Below are positions 10,320 to 18,618 of a stretch of 64,000 bases of DNA, in pieces (the stretch's first letter is position 1; every line of letters starts with the position of its first letter). Location: the NCBI RefSeq assembly GCF_001653715.1, contig NZ_LWHQ01000047.1, forward strand, positions 62,001-126,000, written 5' to 3'. The notes under the pieces are model-generated. The model was not told the origin of the DNA. It ran no database searches and was given only the letters and a program-made list of their open reading frames with translations. The position numbers were made by a program, and so were the translations under genes. This stretch comes from Methylobacterium platani (GTDB lineage: Bacteria > Pseudomonadota > Alphaproteobacteria > Rhizobiales > Beijerinckiaceae).

Positions 10320-11072
10320 TCAGAGCGTGAAGCCGCCGTCGGCGACGTGGGTCTGGCCGGTGGTGAAGCGGGATTCGTCCGAGGCGAGGTAGACGGCGAG
10401 GGCGGCCATCTCCTCCGGGGTGCCGAGGCGGCCCATCGGCTGGCGGTCGATGAAGGCCTGGCGGGCGGCCTCGACCGAGGTCTTGTTCATTTCCGCGAGC
10501 GCCGCGATGCGGTCGTCGAGGGAGGGCGACTGGATCGTGCCGGGGCAGATCGCGTTCGCCCGCACGCCGCTGCGGATGAAGTCCCGCGCCACCGCCTTGG
10601 TGAGACCGACCACCGCCGCCTTCGAGGCACCGTAGACGTAGCGGTTCGGCGCGGTGGCGTCCGCCCCGACCGCCGAGGCGATGTTGACGATCGAGCCGTT
10701 GCCGCGCTCCAGCATGCCGGGCAGGAAGGCCCGGATCGTGCGGTGCATCGAGCGCACGTTGAGGTCGAAGGCCAGCTCCCACTCGGCGTCGGTGCAGTCG
10801 AGGATGGTGCCGTGGTGGACGAAGCCGGCGGCGTTCGCCAGCACGTCGACCGGCCCGGCCTGCCTGGCGAAGTCCGCGATCGCCGTCTCCGAGCGTACGT
10901 CGAGGGAGAAGGCCCTGGCGCCGTTCAGCCCGTCGAGCTTGCCCGCGTCGAGATCGGTCGCCAGCACCTCGGCGCCCTCGGCGAGGAACGCCGCCGCGAT
11001 GGCGCGGCCGATCCCCTGCCCCGCCGCCGTCACGACCGCGCGCTTGCCCGTCAGCCGTCCCGCCATGTCCAT
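10320..11072 (-). CDS. SDR-family NAD-dependent sugar-acid/hydroxyacid dehydrogenase
   Basis: 250 residues, classical short-chain dehydrogenase: cofactor loop TAAGQGIGRAIA near residue 15, NAAG, catalytic Ser in NIASAVG, and YGASK with the catalytic Tyr and Lys. An acidic residue after the second strand (ATDLDAG) suggests NAD preference. It resembles the BDH2/DHRS6-like group, which in bacteria includes 2-keto-3-deoxy-L-fuconate dehydrogenases. Next to an IlvD/Edd dehydratase and DenD, oxidation of a 2-keto-3-deoxy sugar acid is a reasonable inference. Start: ATG at 11072, with an alternative ATG two codons later. Confidence 0.8.
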   Translation of the reverse strand: MDMAGRLTGKRAVVTAAGQGIGRAIAAAFLAEGAEVLATDLDAGKLDGLNGARAFSLDVRSETAIADFARQAGPVDVLANAAGFVHHGTILDCTDAEWELAFDLNVRSMHRTIRAFLPGMLERGNGSIVNIASAVGADATAPNRYVYGASKAAVVGLTKAVARDFIRSGVRANAICPGTIQSPSLDDRIAALAEMNKTSVEAARQAFIDRQPMGRLGTPEEMAALAVYLASDESRFTTGQTHVADGGFTL

Positions 11073-11126
11073 TCCTCCCGTGATGTCCCGCCCTGCTCGT
11101 TGGCGGGCTTGTCGTGTGTCGCCGCT

Positions 11127-12287
11127 TCAGGCGAGGCGCTTGTGCATATGCACCAGGCGCCGGTCCGGCAGATCCTCGACCCGCGCGGTGGCGTAGCCCC
11201 GCCGCGCGTACCAGTCGATGTTCCGCACGAGCTTGTCCCCGGTGTAGAGCCGTAGCTCTGACAGGTCGAGGTCCCGCGCCCGCGCTTCGGCCGCCGCCAG
11301 CAGGGTGTTGCCGAGGCCGGATCCCTGGTGCGCCGGATCGACCGCGACGCTCCAGATCGTCAGGTGGTCGGGCGCAGGATCGAGCACCAGGGCGCCAACG
11401 GGCGCGCCGTCGGTCTCCGCCAGCCAGACCTCGTAGCGCCCCAGCACCTCGGCGGCGGGCGTGAGGAGCGGCACCGGCTCGACGCCGAGCAACGGCCGGT
11501 TCGGCGCGTAGGCGGCTTCCTGCAACGCCGCGAGAGCGGATTCGTCGGCGGTGGTCGCCCGGTGCAAGCCGCTCCCTGAGATCGTCGCCCGGTTGAGCGC
11601 GCCGAGGCGGAAGCTCTGGCCGCCGTCGAGATTGGCCGGATCGAGCCAGCGGTCGAAGCCCTGCCGGATCTGCGGCCACTCGCCGTCGAGCATCGAGAAC
11701 CAGGCCGTGTCGCGGTTGCGGCCCTTCACGATCATGCCCTGGCGGAACAGCCCCTCGTAGGAGAAGCCGAGCCGCTCGGCCGCCCGGCGCGAGGGCGCGT
11801 TGAGGGCGTTGCACTTCCACTCGTAGCGGCGATAGCCGAGGCCGAAGACGTAACCGGCCATGAGCCGCATCGCCTCGGTGGCGCCGGGGGTGCGCTGCAA
11901 GGCGGGGGTGTAGAGGATGTTGCCGACCTCGATCACCCGATTCGCCCGGTCGATCCGCATCAGGGCGGCGTGGCCGATCGCCTTTCCCGTCCGGGCGTCC
12001 AGGATGGCGTAGAACAGCGGATCGGCGGAGGCCGCGCAGGCTTCGAGAGTGGCCTGGAAGCTCTCGCGATCGTCGAACGGGCCGGCCGCCATGTACTGCC
12101 ACAGGGCTTCGCTGCCGGGGCCGACCGCGCCCTCGGCGAGATCGGCGCCGTGCGCCGCCGCGTCGAGGGGCACGATCCTGACGTGGCGCCCGTCGAGGCG
12201 CACCCGCTCCGGCGCCGGCGCCGGGCCGGCCTGCGCGACAGGCCGGCCGATCGGCAGGCCGGTGACGGGATCGCGATCGGAGTTCAT
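11127..12287 (-). CDS. Tandem GNAT acetyltransferase fusion
   Basis: 386 residues with two acetyltransferase domains. The N-terminal half (about 25-210) is RimJ/RimL-like, with IGHAALMRID and AAERLGFSYEGLFRQG. The C-terminal half (about 230-386) is a second GNAT domain with the acetyl-CoA loop VDPAHQGSGLGNTLL and YARRGYATARVE. The ATG at 12287 overlaps the stop of the upstream lyase gene (ATGA), so the two are translationally coupled; the frame continues upstream but overlaps that gene and is rejected. The acceptor substrate is unknown. Coupling to a lyase in a sugar-acid operon is unusual for a ribosomal-protein-type acetyltransferase. Confidence 0.85.
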   Translation of the reverse strand: MNSDRDPVTGLPIGRPVAQAGPAPAPERVRLDGRHVRIVPLDAAAHGADLAEGAVGPGSEALWQYMAAGPFDDRESFQATLEACAASADPLFYAILDARTGKAIGHAALMRIDRANRVIEVGNILYTPALQRTPGATEAMRLMAGYVFGLGYRRYEWKCNALNAPSRRAAERLGFSYEGLFRQGMIVKGRNRDTAWFSMLDGEWPQIRQGFDRWLDPANLDGGQSFRLGALNRATISGSGLHRATTADESALAALQEAAYAPNRPLLGVEPVPLLTPAAEVLGRYEVWLAETDGAPVGALVLDPAPDHLTIWSVAVDPAHQGSGLGNTLLAAAEARARDLDLSELRLYTGDKLVRNIDWYARRGYATARVEDLPDRRLVHMHKRLA

Positions 12288-13135
12288 GCGCCGCCCCGCT
12301 CCTTCAGGTCCTTGCGGAAGAACCCGTTGATCTCGGAAAAACCGACCGAGCCGTCGAAGCCGCCGAAGCTGCCCTCGTCGTGGATGCGCTTGGCGGCGCG
12401 GATGAAGCCGGTCCAGGCCGCCCGCGCCAGCGACGAGCCGACGCTGATCCGGCGCACGCCCAAGCCTTCGAGGTCGGCGACCTTGAGGCCCGGATTGGTG
12501 CTCATCAGGATGTTGACCGGCACCGGCGCCAGCGCCTCGACGAGCGTCCGGATCTCCTCGCGCCGCTTCGGCCCGGGGGCGTAGACGACGTCGGCGCCGG
12601 CCTCGGCATAGGCCTGGAGCCGGCGGATCGCCTCCGGCAGCGGCTCGGGATGGCCGGTGAGGTAGCATTCGGCCCGGCCGGTCAGCATCACGTCGGCGCC
12701 GGACGCATCGATCGCGGCCTTCGCGGCGCGGATGCGCGCGGCGCCCTCCCGGATGTCGTAGAGCGGCCGGGCGGGATCGCCGGTGGCGTCCTCGATCGAC
12801 AGGCCGGCGACGCCGGTGGCGATGCAGGCCGTCACGTTGCGGGCGACGCCCTCGGGATCGTGGGCGTAGCCCGATTCGAAATCGGCGTTCACCGGCAGGT
12901 CGGTGGCGGCGACGATCTCGGCGATGTGGGCGAGCATCGCGTCGAGCGGCACCGCCCAGTCGGTGTCCGGCAGGGCGCGGGTGAAGGCGAAGCCGGAGCT
13001 GGTGGTGGCGAGCGCCGGGAACCCCATCGCCGCGAGGTAGCGGCTGGTGCCGATATCCCAGGGATTCGGCATCACGAAGCAGCCGGATTCGTGCAGCCGC
13101 CGGAAGGCGGCGCGGCGTGCGGCGAGATCGGTCAT
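12284..13135 (-). CDS. Isocitrate lyase/PEP mutase-family carbon-carbon lyase
   Basis: 283-residue TIM-barrel of the ICL/PEP mutase superfamily. Metal-binding and core motifs are visible: NADFESGYAHDPEGV, LSIEDATGD and MLTGRAECYLTG. The KKCGH-type catalytic loop of true isocitrate and methylisocitrate lyases is not seen, so it is one of the uncharacterised members whose known relatives include 2-methylisocitrate lyase, oxaloacetate decarboxylase and petal-death-type lyases. The ATG at 13135 has GGGGGAG 6 bases upstream, better than a start 10 codons earlier. It leads the coupled lyase-GNAT pair. Confidence 0.84.
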   Translation of the reverse strand: MTDLAARRAAFRRLHESGCFVMPNPWDIGTSRYLAAMGFPALATTSSGFAFTRALPDTDWAVPLDAMLAHIAEIVAATDLPVNADFESGYAHDPEGVARNVTACIATGVAGLSIEDATGDPARPLYDIREGAARIRAAKAAIDASGADVMLTGRAECYLTGHPEPLPEAIRRLQAYAEAGADVVYAPGPKRREEIRTLVEALAPVPVNILMSTNPGLKVADLEGLGVRRISVGSSLARAAWTGFIRAAKRIHDEGSFGGFDGSVGFSEINGFFRKDLKERGGA

Positions 13136-13276
13136 CGGGGCTCCCCCACCCTTCGGTCCGGACACTTCCTCACACGGCGCGAGCGCGGCTGTAAATCGGC
13201 CGGGCGGGCGAAATCTTTCCTGTCGGCCTGCGGGCTGGGCGGCGAGCCGTGCTGCCCGGATGAGGCGCGGAAAAAT

Positions 13277-13462
13277 CCCCTCTCCCCGCCGGGCGGGGAG
13301 AGGCCTTCACCCCCTCGTCGGGGGTGAAGGTAGCCCGAAGGGCGAGGGTGAGGGGGTATTGCCGGAAGAGGCTCATCCGGAGCCGCCCCCTCACCCTCGG
13401 CTGCCGCCTCGCTTTGGTGACGACAAGGTCACCAAAGCCCTCTCCCCGCCCGCGGGGAGAGG
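13277..13462. repeat. Composite palindromic intergenic element, copy 2
   Basis: Outer hairpins CCTCTCCCCGC/GCGGGGAGAGG at both ends, inner GGTGAGGGGG paired with CCCCCTCACC, and the core CCGGAAGAGGCTCATCCGG. An additional inverted repeat CTTTGGTGAC / GTCACCAAAG lies at 13413-13438. The element fills the 368-base gap between the IlvD/Edd gene and the lyase gene; no gene is seen there. Confidence 0.78.
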
Positions 13463-13503
13463 GGGGAGATGCGCACCGTTCGGCGCGATCCGGGGAGGCC
13501 CCG

Positions 13504-15315
13504 TCAGTGGTTGTCGCGCGGCACGCCGTGGACCTGCGCGATGCGCTGGAACGCCTCGGAGCCCTTGAGGATCATGCCCTCGGAGAGCTGGTCGACCATC
13601 GCGCGCTGGATCGCCTGCCAGGGGGTCTGGCTCGCCGGGTAGGGGTAGCCGCCCCGGGCATTCAGGTCGTCGCGGCGGCGCCAGATCTCCTCCTCGGGGA
13701 GGAGGATGTCGGCGGTGCGCTTGTTGAGGTCGATCCGGACCCGGTCGCCGTTCTGGAGCAGCGCCAGGCCGCCGCCGGCCGCCGCCTCCGGCGAGGCGTT
13801 GAGGATCGAGGGCGTGCCGGAGGTGCCGGACTGGCGCCCGTCGCCGATGCAGGGCAGCGACAGCACGCCCTTGCGGATCAGCTCGCCCGGGGGCTGCATG
13901 TTCACGACTTCCGCCGCGCCCGGATAGCCGATCGGGCCGGCGCCGCGCATGATCAGTACGGTGTGCTCGTCAATCTCGAGCGCCGGGTCGTCGATGCGGT
14001 GGTGGTAATCCTCCGGCCCGTCGAACACCACGACCCGGCCCTCGAAGGCGTAGGGGTCGTCCGGGTTGGCGAGGTAGCGGTCGTAGAACTCGCGGCTGAT
14101 CACGCTGGTCTTCATGATCGCGGAATCGAACAGCGAGCCCTTGAGGTTGAGGAAGCCGGCGCGCTCGCGCATCGGCTCGCCGTAGGGCTTGATGACGTCG
14201 CGGTCCCAGGTGTGGGCGTTCGTGCAATTCTCGGCAATCGTCTTGCCGTTGCAGGTCAGCGCCTCGCCGTGGAGCTTGCCGGCCTCGAGCAGTTCCGACA
14301 TCACCGCCGGCAGGCCGCCGGCGCGATAGTATTCCTCGCCGAGATACTGGCCGGCGGGCTGCATGTTGACGAGGAGCGGGATGTCGTAACCGACGCGCTC
14401 CCAGTCGTCGCAGGAGAGCGGCACGCCGATCAGCTTGGCGATGGCGTTGATGTGGATCGGCGCGTTGGTCGAGCCGCCGATGGCGGTGTTGGCAACGATC
14501 GCGTTCTCGAACGCCTCGCGGGTGAGGATGTCGGAGGGCTTCAGATCCTCCCACACCATGTCGACGATGCGCTGGCCGGTGGCGTAGGCCGCCTGGCCCC
14601 GCTCGCGGTAGGGCGCGGGGATCGCCGCCGAGCCCGGCAGCGCCATGCCGAGCGCTTCGGCCAGCGCGTTCATGGTCGAGGCGGTGCCCATCGTGTTGCA
14701 ATGCCCGGTCGAGGGCGCCGAGGAGGCCACGATGTCGAGGAACTGCTGGTAGTCGATGTCGCCGGCGGCGTGGCGCTCGCGGGCCTTCCATACCACGGTG
14801 CCTGAGCCCGTGCGCTCGCCGCGGCTCCAGCCGTTCAGCATCGGGCCGACATTCAGCGAGATCGTCGGGATGTTCACGGTGGCGGCCGCCATCAAGCAGG
14901 CCGGCATGGTCTTGTCGCAGCCGGTGAGCAGCACGACGCCGTCGAGGGGATAGCCGTACAGCACCTCGACCAGCGAGAGGTAGGCGAGGTTGCGGTCGAG
15001 CGAGGCGGTCGGCCGCTTGCCGGTCTCCTGGATCGGGTGGCACGGGAACTCGAAGGCCACGCCGCCGGCCGCCGTGATGCCCTCGCGCACGCGCTTGGCG
15101 AGCTCGAGGTGGTGGCGGTTGCACGGCGACAGGTCCGAACCCGTCTGGGCGATGCCGATCAACGGCTTGCCGCCGCGCAGCTCGCCGACGGTCAGGCCGA
15201 AATTGAGGTAGCGCTCGAGGTAGAGCGCGGTCATGCCCGGGTTGTCCGGGTTGTCGAACCAGAGGCGCGAACGCAGGCGGCTGGCGTCGATGCGGGGGCG
15301 CGGCGTCTGGGCCAT
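13504..15315 (-). CDS. IlvD/Edd-family sugar-acid dehydratase
   Basis: 603 residues. The iron-sulfur ligands of this family are in place: Cys65 (TGSDLSPCN), Cys133 ([10 protein letters not shown]) and Cys206 (STGHCNTMG). Length and motifs match the branch that dehydrates pentonates and hexonates such as L-arabinonate, D-xylonate or galactonate to 2-keto-3-deoxy acids, rather than dihydroxyacid dehydratase IlvD, whose usual sequence is about 560 residues. The ATG at 15315 is preceded by a spacer carrying a perfect 7-bp inverted repeat. Downstream genes on the strand (lyase, SDR, DenD) fit a sugar-acid route. The exact substrate cannot be read from sequence. Confidence 0.9.
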   Translation of the reverse strand: MAQTPRPRIDASRLRSRLWFDNPDNPGMTALYLERYLNFGLTVGELRGGKPLIGIAQTGSDLSPCNRHHLELAKRVREGITAAGGVAFEFPCHPIQETGKRPTASLDRNLAYLSLVEVLYGYPLDGVVLLTGCDKTMPACLMAAATVNIPTISLNVGPMLNGWSRGERTGSGTVVWKARERHAAGDIDYQQFLDIVASSAPSTGHCNTMGTASTMNALAEALGMALPGSAAIPAPYRERGQAAYATGQRIVDMVWEDLKPSDILTREAFENAIVANTAIGGSTNAPIHINAIAKLIGVPLSCDDWERVGYDIPLLVNMQPAGQYLGEEYYRAGGLPAVMSELLEAGKLHGEALTCNGKTIAENCTNAHTWDRDVIKPYGEPMRERAGFLNLKGSLFDSAIMKTSVISREFYDRYLANPDDPYAFEGRVVVFDGPEDYHHRIDDPALEIDEHTVLIMRGAGPIGYPGAAEVVNMQPPGELIRKGVLSLPCIGDGRQSGTSGTPSILNASPEAAAGGGLALLQNGDRVRIDLNKRTADILLPEEEIWRRRDDLNARGGYPYPASQTPWQAIQRAMVDQLSEGMILKGSEAFQRIAQVHGVPRDNH

Positions 15316-15347
15316 GGCGGGGTCGTCCTTCCCGAGATCGTTCTTGT

Positions 15348-15362
15348 CGAGAACCGTTCTCG
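15348..15362. promoter_or_regulatory. Candidate operator upstream of the dehydratase gene
   Basis: CGAGAAC-C-GTTCTCG, a perfect 7+1+7 palindrome, 33-47 bases upstream of the dehydratase start. Size and symmetry suit a LacI- or GntR-type repressor. No such regulator gene is adjacent. Confidence 0.5.
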
Positions 15363-15540
15363 GGAACCTATGGACCCGGCCGGTGCAGGAAGGCAACACC
15401 GCGTCGCGCATGCCCGGGCCCTCGCGGCCTGCGACCCTGCCGGCCCATAAGTTTATCATCCGGACGCTGTCGCAAGGCCGGGGAGCGGTGCTATGAGGCC
15501 GGCTGAACCATACCGCTCGATCGTTCGGGGGAGCCGCCCA

Positions 15541-15753
15541 ATGAGCCAAGAGAAGACGTCCAACCCGCTGGTGCCGATCGCCGCCGTGGTGTCGATCCCG
15601 GTCATCGTCTGCCTGGTCCTGATGCTCACCGACGAGGGCATCGAGCGCTCGCTGCTCTGGGCGGCGATCAAGACCGGCATCATCCTGATCGTCATCGGCG
15701 GCGCGCTCTCGTTCGGCGTCAGCCGGCTGGCCGAGCGCAACACGCAGCGCTGA
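15541..15753 (+). CDS. Small two-helix membrane protein
   Basis: 70 residues with two hydrophobic segments, about residues 11-29 ([20 protein letters not shown]) and 39-58. The ATG at 15541 is preceded by GGGGGAG about 9 bases upstream. I do not recognise the family. It may be co-transcribed with the aminotransferase gene 92 bases downstream, though nothing links them functionally. Confidence 0.6.
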   Translation: MSQEKTSNPLVPIAAVVSIPVIVCLVLMLTDEGIERSLLWAAIKTGIILIVIGGALSFGVSRLAERNTQR

Positions 15754-15845
15754 TCGACGGATCCCGACGGCACCGGAAGGCCGCGGGATCGAAGGCGGGG
15801 CCGCGACGCCCCGCCTCGGACTGTCCGAGGAAACGAGAGACCGCC

Positions 15846-17024
15846 ATGCCCGTGATCGTCCCCGCCTTCTCGCGCATCGGGGAGGAGAACGCCTTCGCGG
15901 TCCTCGCCCGCGCCACGGCTCTCGCCCAGGCCGGCCGCGACGTGATCAACCTCGGCATCGGCCAGCCCGACATGCCGACCCCGCCCCACGTCGTCGAGGC
16001 GGCGGTGAAGGCCCTGCACGACGGCCACCACGGCTACACCCCGGCGACCGGCATCCTCCCCTTGCGCGAGGCGGTGTCCCGCGACCTCGACCGGCGCCTC
16101 GGCGTCCAGGTCTCGCCCGACAGCGTGATGATCGTGCCGGGCGGCAAGGTCACCATGTTCATGGCGATCCTGATGTTCGGCGAGCCGGGGGCCGAGATCC
16201 TGTACCCGGATCCGGGCTTCCCGATCTACCGCTCGATGATCGAGTTCACCGGCGCGACGCCGGTGCCGGTGCCGATCCGCGAGGCGAACGGCTTCGCCTT
16301 CTCGGCCGAGGAGACGCTCTCGCTCATCACGCCGCGCACCCGCCTCTTGATCCTCAATTCTCCCGCCAATCCCACGGGGGGCGTGACCCCGAAGGCCGAG
16401 ATCGACAAGCTGGTGGCGGGACTGGCCGCTCATCCCGACGTAACGATCATGTCGGACGAGATCTACGGCACGATGACCTACGACGGCGAGCGCCATCACA
16501 CGCTGCTCGCCTATCCGGAGATCCGCGACCGGCTGATCTACCTCGACGGCGCCTCGAAGACCTACGCGATGACCGGCTGGCGCCTCGGCTGGTCGGTCTG
16601 GCCGGCGCCGCTCTACGACGCCGCCCGCAAGCTCGCGGTGAACTCGTTCTCCTGCGTCAACGCCGCGACGCAATGGGCCGGGATCGCGGCGCTGGACGGG
16701 CCGCAGGACTGCGTCGCCGCGATGATGGCCGAGTTCGACCGCCGCCGCCTGCTGGTGGTCGAGGGGCTGAACCGCCTGCCCGGCGTGTCCTGCATCACCC
16801 CGAAGGGCGCCTTCTACGCTTTCCCGAACATCGGCGGCACCGGCTGGAAGGCCAAGGCGCTCGCCTCGGCGCTCCTGGAGGAGGCCGGCGTCGCGACGAT
16901 CGGCGGGCCGGATTTCGGCATCCACGGCGAGGGCTACCTGCGCCTGTCCTACGCCAACTCGGCGGAGAACATCGCGCGGGCGCTGGAGCGGATCGGCGCC
17001 TTCCTGGAGACGAACCGGCGCTGA
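15846..17024 (+). CDS. PLP-dependent class I/II aminotransferase
   Basis: 392 residues, fold-type I aminotransferase of the aspartate/aromatic transaminase group. The Schiff-base lysine is Lys238 in [26 protein letters not shown] and the C-terminal YLRLSYAN arginine that binds the substrate carboxylate are also visible. It transfers an amino group between an amino acid and a 2-oxoacid in the cytoplasm. Substrate range cannot be fixed from sequence. AACGAGAG upstream is a modest ribosome-binding site. A long hairpin follows the stop. Confidence 0.9.
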   Translation: MPVIVPAFSRIGEENAFAVLARATALAQAGRDVINLGIGQPDMPTPPHVVEAAVKALHDGHHGYTPATGILPLREAVSRDLDRRLGVQVSPDSVMIVPGGKVTMFMAILMFGEPGAEILYPDPGFPIYRSMIEFTGATPVPVPIREANGFAFSAEETLSLITPRTRLLILNSPANPTGGVTPKAEIDKLVAGLAAHPDVTIMSDEIYGTMTYDGERHHTLLAYPEIRDRLIYLDGASKTYAMTGWRLGWSVWPAPLYDAARKLAVNSFSCVNAATQWAGIAALDGPQDCVAAMMAEFDRRRLLVVEGLNRLPGVSCITPKGAFYAFPNIGGTGWKAKALASALLEEAGVATIGGPDFGIHGEGYLRLSYANSAENIARALERIGAFLETNRR

Positions 17025-17056
17025 GCGCCCGCTCCCCTCGACGCGCGGACCGCCTC

Positions 17057-17092
17057 CCGCGCCGTCCGGGACCTCGGTCCCGGACGGCGCGG
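17057..17092. terminator. 17-bp perfect hairpin between convergent genes
   Basis: CCGCGCCGTCCGGGACC (17057-17073) pairs perfectly with 17076-17092, leaving a 2-base turn. It lies between the aminotransferase stop (17024) and the convergent stop at 17117, so it can act on transcripts from both sides. There is no T-tract on either strand. Confidence 0.65.
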
Positions 17093-17116
17093 AGCAAGCC
17101 CTGAGACCACCCGGCC

Positions 17117-17800
17117 TCAGAACACCCGCTTCTCCCGGATCTGCCCGTCGAAGCCGACATGGAGCAGGCGCTCCTTGCCGTCCTGGCCCTTCGCCGCGAC
17201 CTCGAGGTGGCGCGGCCCGCGCCCGGCGACGCGAACATCCGTATAGCCGGCATCCGTGACCGCCTTGGTGAGGGCCGGGACGTCGACGCTCGGCCCGAGG
17301 CCGACCCGGTCCTTGGCCCAGTCGAGGCCGCCGGGGGGCGGGCCGACCGGGCGGAGCGCCTCGGTCTTGCCGTCGGCCCGGGTCAGGGCGCTGGCGTGCA
17401 GGAAGCCGTTCTCGAACCGGCCCTGCACCGTCACGCTCTCGCCCTTGGCGACGAGGGTGCCGCCCTCCCCGGCCCGGCCGGTCTCGACCAGCGCCCGGCC
17501 GGTGCCGTCCTGGAGGATGAACTTGTTGCCGTAGATCTCGGCGACCTCGCCCTTGGCGGCGGTGGCGCCGGAGGGCTGGAGCGCGCTCACCGCGACCGGG
17601 GCGACGGGCGTGAGCGGCGTCTGGGCCGGCTGGGCGAGGGAGAGCCCGACGGCGCCGAGCGCCAGCGGCACCGCGACGGCGCCGACGAGGAGGCCGCGGC
17701 GGGGCCGGGCGCGCGGGGCGGCCGTCGCGGTCGCGCCGGTTGCGGTCTCGGCGGTCTTCACTTCGGTCGCCTGGCCCTCGATGGTGGTGTGGTCGGTCAT
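17117..17800 (-). CDS. Membrane-anchored OB-fold / PepSY-like protein
   Basis: 227 residues. A cytoplasmic N-terminus with Arg-rich RARPRRG is followed by one hydrophobic segment (about 36-58), so the rest is probably periplasmic and anchored. Residues about 80-135 (GEVAEIYGNKFILQDGTGR to VTVQGRF) look like a bacterial OB-fold of the BOF/YgiW type. The C-terminus (about 160-227) resembles a PepSY-type repeat. It is divergent from the OmpR-type two-component genes and shares their control region, so it is likely a target or modulator of that system. Function is otherwise unknown. Confidence 0.7.
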   Translation of the reverse strand: MTDHTTIEGQATEVKTAETATGATATAAPRARPRRGLLVGAVAVPLALGAVGLSLAQPAQTPLTPVAPVAVSALQPSGATAAKGEVAEIYGNKFILQDGTGRALVETGRAGEGGTLVAKGESVTVQGRFENGFLHASALTRADGKTEALRPVGPPPGGLDWAKDRVGLGPSVDVPALTKAVTDAGYTDVRVAGRGPRHLEVAAKGQDGKERLLHVGFDGQIREKRVF

Positions 17801-17869
17801 CGGTGTGTTCCTTCGTGTGCTGGGCCCTTCCGGGTTGGCGCTCTTCTACGTCAGGCGCCGGGAACCGGG

Positions 17870-17900
17870 CCTGAACCCGGCCGTTCAGGTTCGGTTAAAC
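17870..17900. promoter_or_regulatory. PhoP-like direct repeat and inverted repeat before the two-component genes
   Basis: GTTCAG at 17883 and GTTAAA at 17894 form a direct repeat with an 11-base period, the spacing of PhoP/PmrA-type boxes. The left half is also the right arm of a perfect inverted repeat CCTGAAC-CCGGCC-GTTCAGG (17870-17889). The site lies 50-80 bases upstream of the response regulator and 70-100 bases upstream of the divergent exported-protein gene, so it could serve both. Confidence 0.55.
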
Positions 17901-17949
17901 CGCCGGGACTACGGCGGAATCCGCTCCAGCCACCTGGTATCGGCCGCTC

Positions 17950-18618
17950 ATGAAACTCCTGCTCGTCGAGGACGATGCGGCCCTCGCCGCCGAGATCCTG
18001 CGGGTCCTGCGCGCCGAGAACTGCGCCGTCGACCATGCCGGCAACGGCGAGGACGGCGCCCATCTCGGCGAGACCGAGACCTACGACGCCGCGGTGCTCG
18101 ATCTCGGCCTGCCCAAGCGCGACGGGTTGTCGGTGCTGCAGGGCTGGCGCGCCGCCGGCCGCACCCTTCCGGTGCTGATCCTGACCGCGCGCGACGCCTG
18201 GAGCGACAAGGTGGCGGGCTTCAAGGCGGGGGCCGACGACTACCTGGTGAAGCCGTTCCGGGTCGAGGAGCTGGTGATCCGCCTGCGGGCGCTCGTGCGC
18301 CGCGCCGCCGCCCACGGGGCGACCACCGTCGCCTGCGGCCCGGTCAGCTTCGATCCCGGTCTCGGCGCCTTCACGCGCGACGGGCTGCCCTTGAAGCTCA
18401 CGGGGCTCGAATGGCGGGTCCTGTCCTGCCTGATCCTGCGGCGCGACGGCGTGGTGCCCCGGGGCGAGTTGCTGGAGCGGGTCTACGAGGGCGACGCCGA
18501 GGTCGATTCGAACTCGATCGAGGTCATCATCACGCGCCTGCGCCGCAAGATCGCGCCGGCCCGGATCGAGACCGTGCGCGGCCACGGCTACCGGCTCACC
18601 GCCGGGGACGCCGCGTGA
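17950..18618 (+). CDS. OmpR/PhoP-type response regulator
   Basis: 222 residues. Receiver domain with acidic pocket Asp8-Asp9, phosphoacceptor Asp51 (AVLDLGLPKRDG), Thr79 and Lys101 (YLVKPF); a winged-helix DNA-binding domain occupies about 125-220, with SNSIEVIITRLRRKI and VRGHGYRL. The closest look-alikes are PhoP/QseB-type regulators. It is translationally coupled to the sensor kinase gene by a GTGA overlap. Autoregulation through the 11-base-period repeat just upstream is likely. Confidence 0.92.
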   Translation: MKLLLVEDDAALAAEILRVLRAENCAVDHAGNGEDGAHLGETETYDAAVLDLGLPKRDGLSVLQGWRAAGRTLPVLILTARDAWSDKVAGFKAGADDYLVKPFRVEELVIRLRALVRRAAAHGATTVACGPVSFDPGLGAFTRDGLPLKLTGLEWRVLSCLILRRDGVVPRGELLERVYEGDAEVDSNSIEVIITRLRRKIAPARIETVRGHGYRLTAGDAA

